Below are positions 5,579-6,678 of a stretch of 6,678 nt of DNA, piece after piece. Numbering within the stretch: the stretch's first letter is position 1; each line of letters opens with the position of its first letter. A model generated the notes under the pieces. That model saw only the letters and a list, made by a program, of their open reading frames with translations. It was not told the origin of the DNA and made no database searches. Location of the stretch: positions 1-6,678 of the forward strand of contig CALAGB010000423.1 of NCBI GenBank assembly GCA_937891245.1, read 5' to 3'. The position numbers were made by a program, and so were the translations under genes. This stretch comes from an uncultured Thermomicrobiales bacterium. GTDB taxonomy: Bacteria > Chloroflexota > Chloroflexia > Thermomicrobiales > Thermomicrobiaceae.

Positions 5579-5869
5579 ATGCGTCGTGACGATGTCCTGC
5601 ATCAATTGGCCGCTCACCAAACCGAGATCACCTCATTTGGCGTCAAGACGTTATTTCTCTTTGGCTCGGTCGCGCGCGATGAAGCACGGCCCGACAGCGA
5701 TATCGATCTGCTCGTCGAATTCGACCCGCCGGTAGGGTTGTTCAGCGTCGTCCGATTTCGCATGTTTCTCGAAGAAATCCTCGCACATCGCGTCGATCTC
5801 GTGCTGCATGACGCGGTAAAGCCCCAAATCCGCGAGCGCATCTCAAAGGAGTTGATCCATGCCGCCTAG
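5579..5869 (+). CDS. MNT-type nucleotidyltransferase, MntA-like antitoxin
   Basis: This 96-residue protein is a minimal polymerase-beta-fold nucleotidyltransferase. The signature GS-X10-DxD is complete, from Gly29-Ser30 in LFLFGSVAR to Asp41 and Asp43 in SDIDLLVEF. A third acidic residue, Asp73, lies in HRVDLVL. In HEPN-MNT toxin-antitoxin pairs, MntA adenylylates a tyrosine of the HepT RNase and so neutralises it. With the full motif the enzyme looks catalytically intact. Its last codons overlap a start codon with a strong ribosome binding site (AAAGGAG, 5845-5851), which is the normal MntA-HepT layout, but the downstream frame is only a stub. The gene contains TTA and repeated TTT codons that are sparse in the neighbouring topoisomerase genes, hinting at acquisition. 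It lies 80 bp after parC on the same strand. Function without a toxin is uncertain; it may be an orphan or act on a HepT elsewhere. Confidence 0.88.
   Translation: MRRDDVLHQLAAHQTEITSFGVKTLFLFGSVARDEARPDSDIDLLVEFDPPVGLFSVVRFRMFLEEILAHRVDLVLHDAVKPQIRERISKELIHAA
5845..5851 (+). promoter_or_regulatory. Strong ribosome binding site of the vanished partner gene
   Basis: AAAGGAG stands 7 nt before the ATG at 5859, inside the 3' end of the MNT gene. It is one of the best Shine-Dalgarno matches in the window, yet it serves only a short, apparently broken frame. Confidence 0.6.
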
Positions 5870-5969
5870 AGATGCTCGCGTACGAAATCAGCCCGATCGC
5901 CATCAAACCTACTCTTGCCACTCCACCTCGTCATCGAGCGGGGCGATCGGTCGGGTTAGACGGCGGTAG
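5859..5969 (+). pseudogene. Stub of a HEPN/DUF86 (HepT-like) toxin gene
   Basis: An ATG overlapping the last codons of the MNT gene opens a 36-codon frame beginning MPPRDARVR. DUF86/HEPN proteins paired with MNT partners often start with MPPRD or a similar sequence, then an amphipathic helix (LEDILEAI-like). Here the sequence after residue 9 has no such helix. It becomes Ser/His/Arg-rich, runs antisense into the 3' end of the M81 gene and stops at 5967-5969. The RxxxxxH catalytic motif of HEPN RNases is absent. No other frame across 5870-5908 restores it. I infer a deletion that removed nearly the whole toxin near position 5886. Only nine residues support the family assignment, so the position and ribosome binding site carry most of the weight. 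Confidence 0.42.
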
Positions 5970-6678
5970 GGGTAGCTGAAGAGGTCGGCGGAGACGAGGC
6001 CGGGGGTGTCGACGCGGATAATCTCGTGGGCGATCGGCTCGAAACCGGCGCGGAAGTGATTGCTCGATTTGAGCGCCACGATCTTGTAACGCATGACGTC
6101 GATGCCGTGGAGCAGGAAGACTTCGGCATCCAGCGTTTGCGACTTCCCCTGTGAGTAGACGAGCACGTCCACGCCGCCGATGACGAGTCGTGCCATCTTG
6201 CCCAGGTCGACCTGGGCGCCACGTCCGACCGGCGACTGCTGGATGAAGCGGCCATCGGTCAATGCCGTGATGTAGGCAGGCATGCGAATCGGTTCGCCGT
6301 GCAACGGGTCGATCTTGCCACCAAGCGCAACGTCGATCGTCCGGCCGGCTCCCGCTGCGTGTGCCTGGGCGGCGGTTTCCGGATCGAAGATCGAGCCGTA
6401 ACAGGCGTCGCTCAGCCCGGCTTCGATCATAGCGCGCAGCAGATGGGTGCCGTCGCCGGGGCCACCACCACCTGGATTGTCGGATGCTTCATTGAGGACA
6501 ACCGGCTTTCCGGGGGCCGCGGTCACCAGGCGACACGCCTCGGCCGGTGGTGCTGGTTCTACGCGAAAGGCGTCGCGCAGTTCCCAGACCATGCGTGCAA
6601 CGTCTTCGCTCACTTTGCGGGCGAGCGCCGGATCGTTGTCGGTCATGGCGAGGACGCTGACACCGGCGATCGGAATGT
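5909..6678 (-). CDS. M81-family metallopeptidase (MlrC-type), C-terminal half, runs off the right edge
   Basis: About 255 residues are visible and the frame is still open at the window end, so the true start lies beyond it. An internal ATG at 6644-6646 lies within IAGVSVLAMTDNDPALAR, a normal internal stretch, so it is not the start. Recognisable C-terminal-domain features are VVLNEASDNPGGGGPGDGTH, which reads DNPGGG-PGDGT in the family, then LLRAMIEAGL, and SSNHFRAGFEPIAHEIIRVD followed by TPGL close to the C-terminus. The family is named for MlrC of microcystin degradation, a metallopeptidase that cleaves linearised peptide products. Most members have unknown substrates and about 490-500 residues, so roughly half is present. 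No signal peptide can be judged. It converges with the MNT gene, with only 39 bp between their stop codons, and no terminator hairpin with a T-run is seen there. Confidence 0.88.
   Translation of the reverse strand, partial: IPIAGVSVLAMTDNDPALARKVSEDVARMVWELRDAFRVEPAPPAEACRLVTAAPGKPVVLNEASDNPGGGGPGDGTHLLRAMIEAGLSDACYGSIFDPETAAQAHAAGAGRTIDVALGGKIDPLHGEPIRMPAYITALTDGRFIQQSPVGRGAQVDLGKMARLVIGGVDVLVYSQGKSQTLDAEVFLLHGIDVMRYKIVALKSSNHFRAGFEPIAHEIIRVDTPGLVSADLFSYPYRRLTRPIAPLDDEVEWQE

Noticed and set aside
6644..6646. ATG at 6646 as the start of the M81 gene
   Set aside because: The frame stays open to the window edge and the codons upstream read as normal protein (IPIAGVSVLA). The family is about twice as long as the visible part.
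1..6678. CRISPR array, tRNA, rRNA, insertion sequence or attachment site
   Set aside because: No regularly spaced direct repeats, no cloverleaf or rRNA-like stretch, and no transposase or terminal inverted repeats were found on reading both strands.

Overview
The window is GC-rich, has compact genes with short gaps, and looks like chromosomal DNA from a Gram-positive-like or deeply branching bacterium. I favour Chloroflexota, perhaps near Thermomicrobia. The reasons are the luciferase-like monooxygenase and MlrC-type (M81) gene content, the codon bias, and a Gram-positive-type SOS box, a box class reported for some Chloroflexota. This placement is inference; no rRNA or lineage marker is present.

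Left region (1-803): a truncated luciferase-like (LLM) flavin-dependent oxidoreductase gene on the minus strand is divergent from a MarR-family regulator gene on the plus strand. The 71-bp gap holds two near-identical inverted repeats, GGTTGA-N4-TCAAC(C/T), placed on the likely promoter elements of both genes. This is the layout of a self-regulating MarR repressor controlling a monooxygenase.

Centre (804-5498): after a 246-bp non-coding stretch with hairpins and a 13/14 match to the Gram-positive LexA (SOS) box, two tandem genes encode the B and A subunits of a type IIA DNA topoisomerase. All catalytic elements are present: GHKL ATPase, Toprim EGDSAGGS and DADVDG, and the active-site Arg-Tyr. 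The pair is divergent from textbook gyrase. It has KPVQRR and EMNPREL, which resemble ParC and ParE, and lacks a recognisable GyrA-box. It has Gly at the quinolone-determining serine position and an altered ATP-site glycine motif. I read it as a topoisomerase IV-like (parE-parC) pair, with gyrase as the alternative.

Right region (5499-6678): a small MNT-type nucleotidyltransferase gene of the MntA antitoxin class is followed by a well-formed ribosome binding site and overlapping start codon. The reading frame there begins like a HEPN/DUF86 (HepT) partner but loses any resemblance after about nine codons, so it looks like the stub of a deleted partner toxin. Converging on it from the right is the C-terminal half of an M81 (MlrC-type) metallopeptidase gene that runs out of the window.
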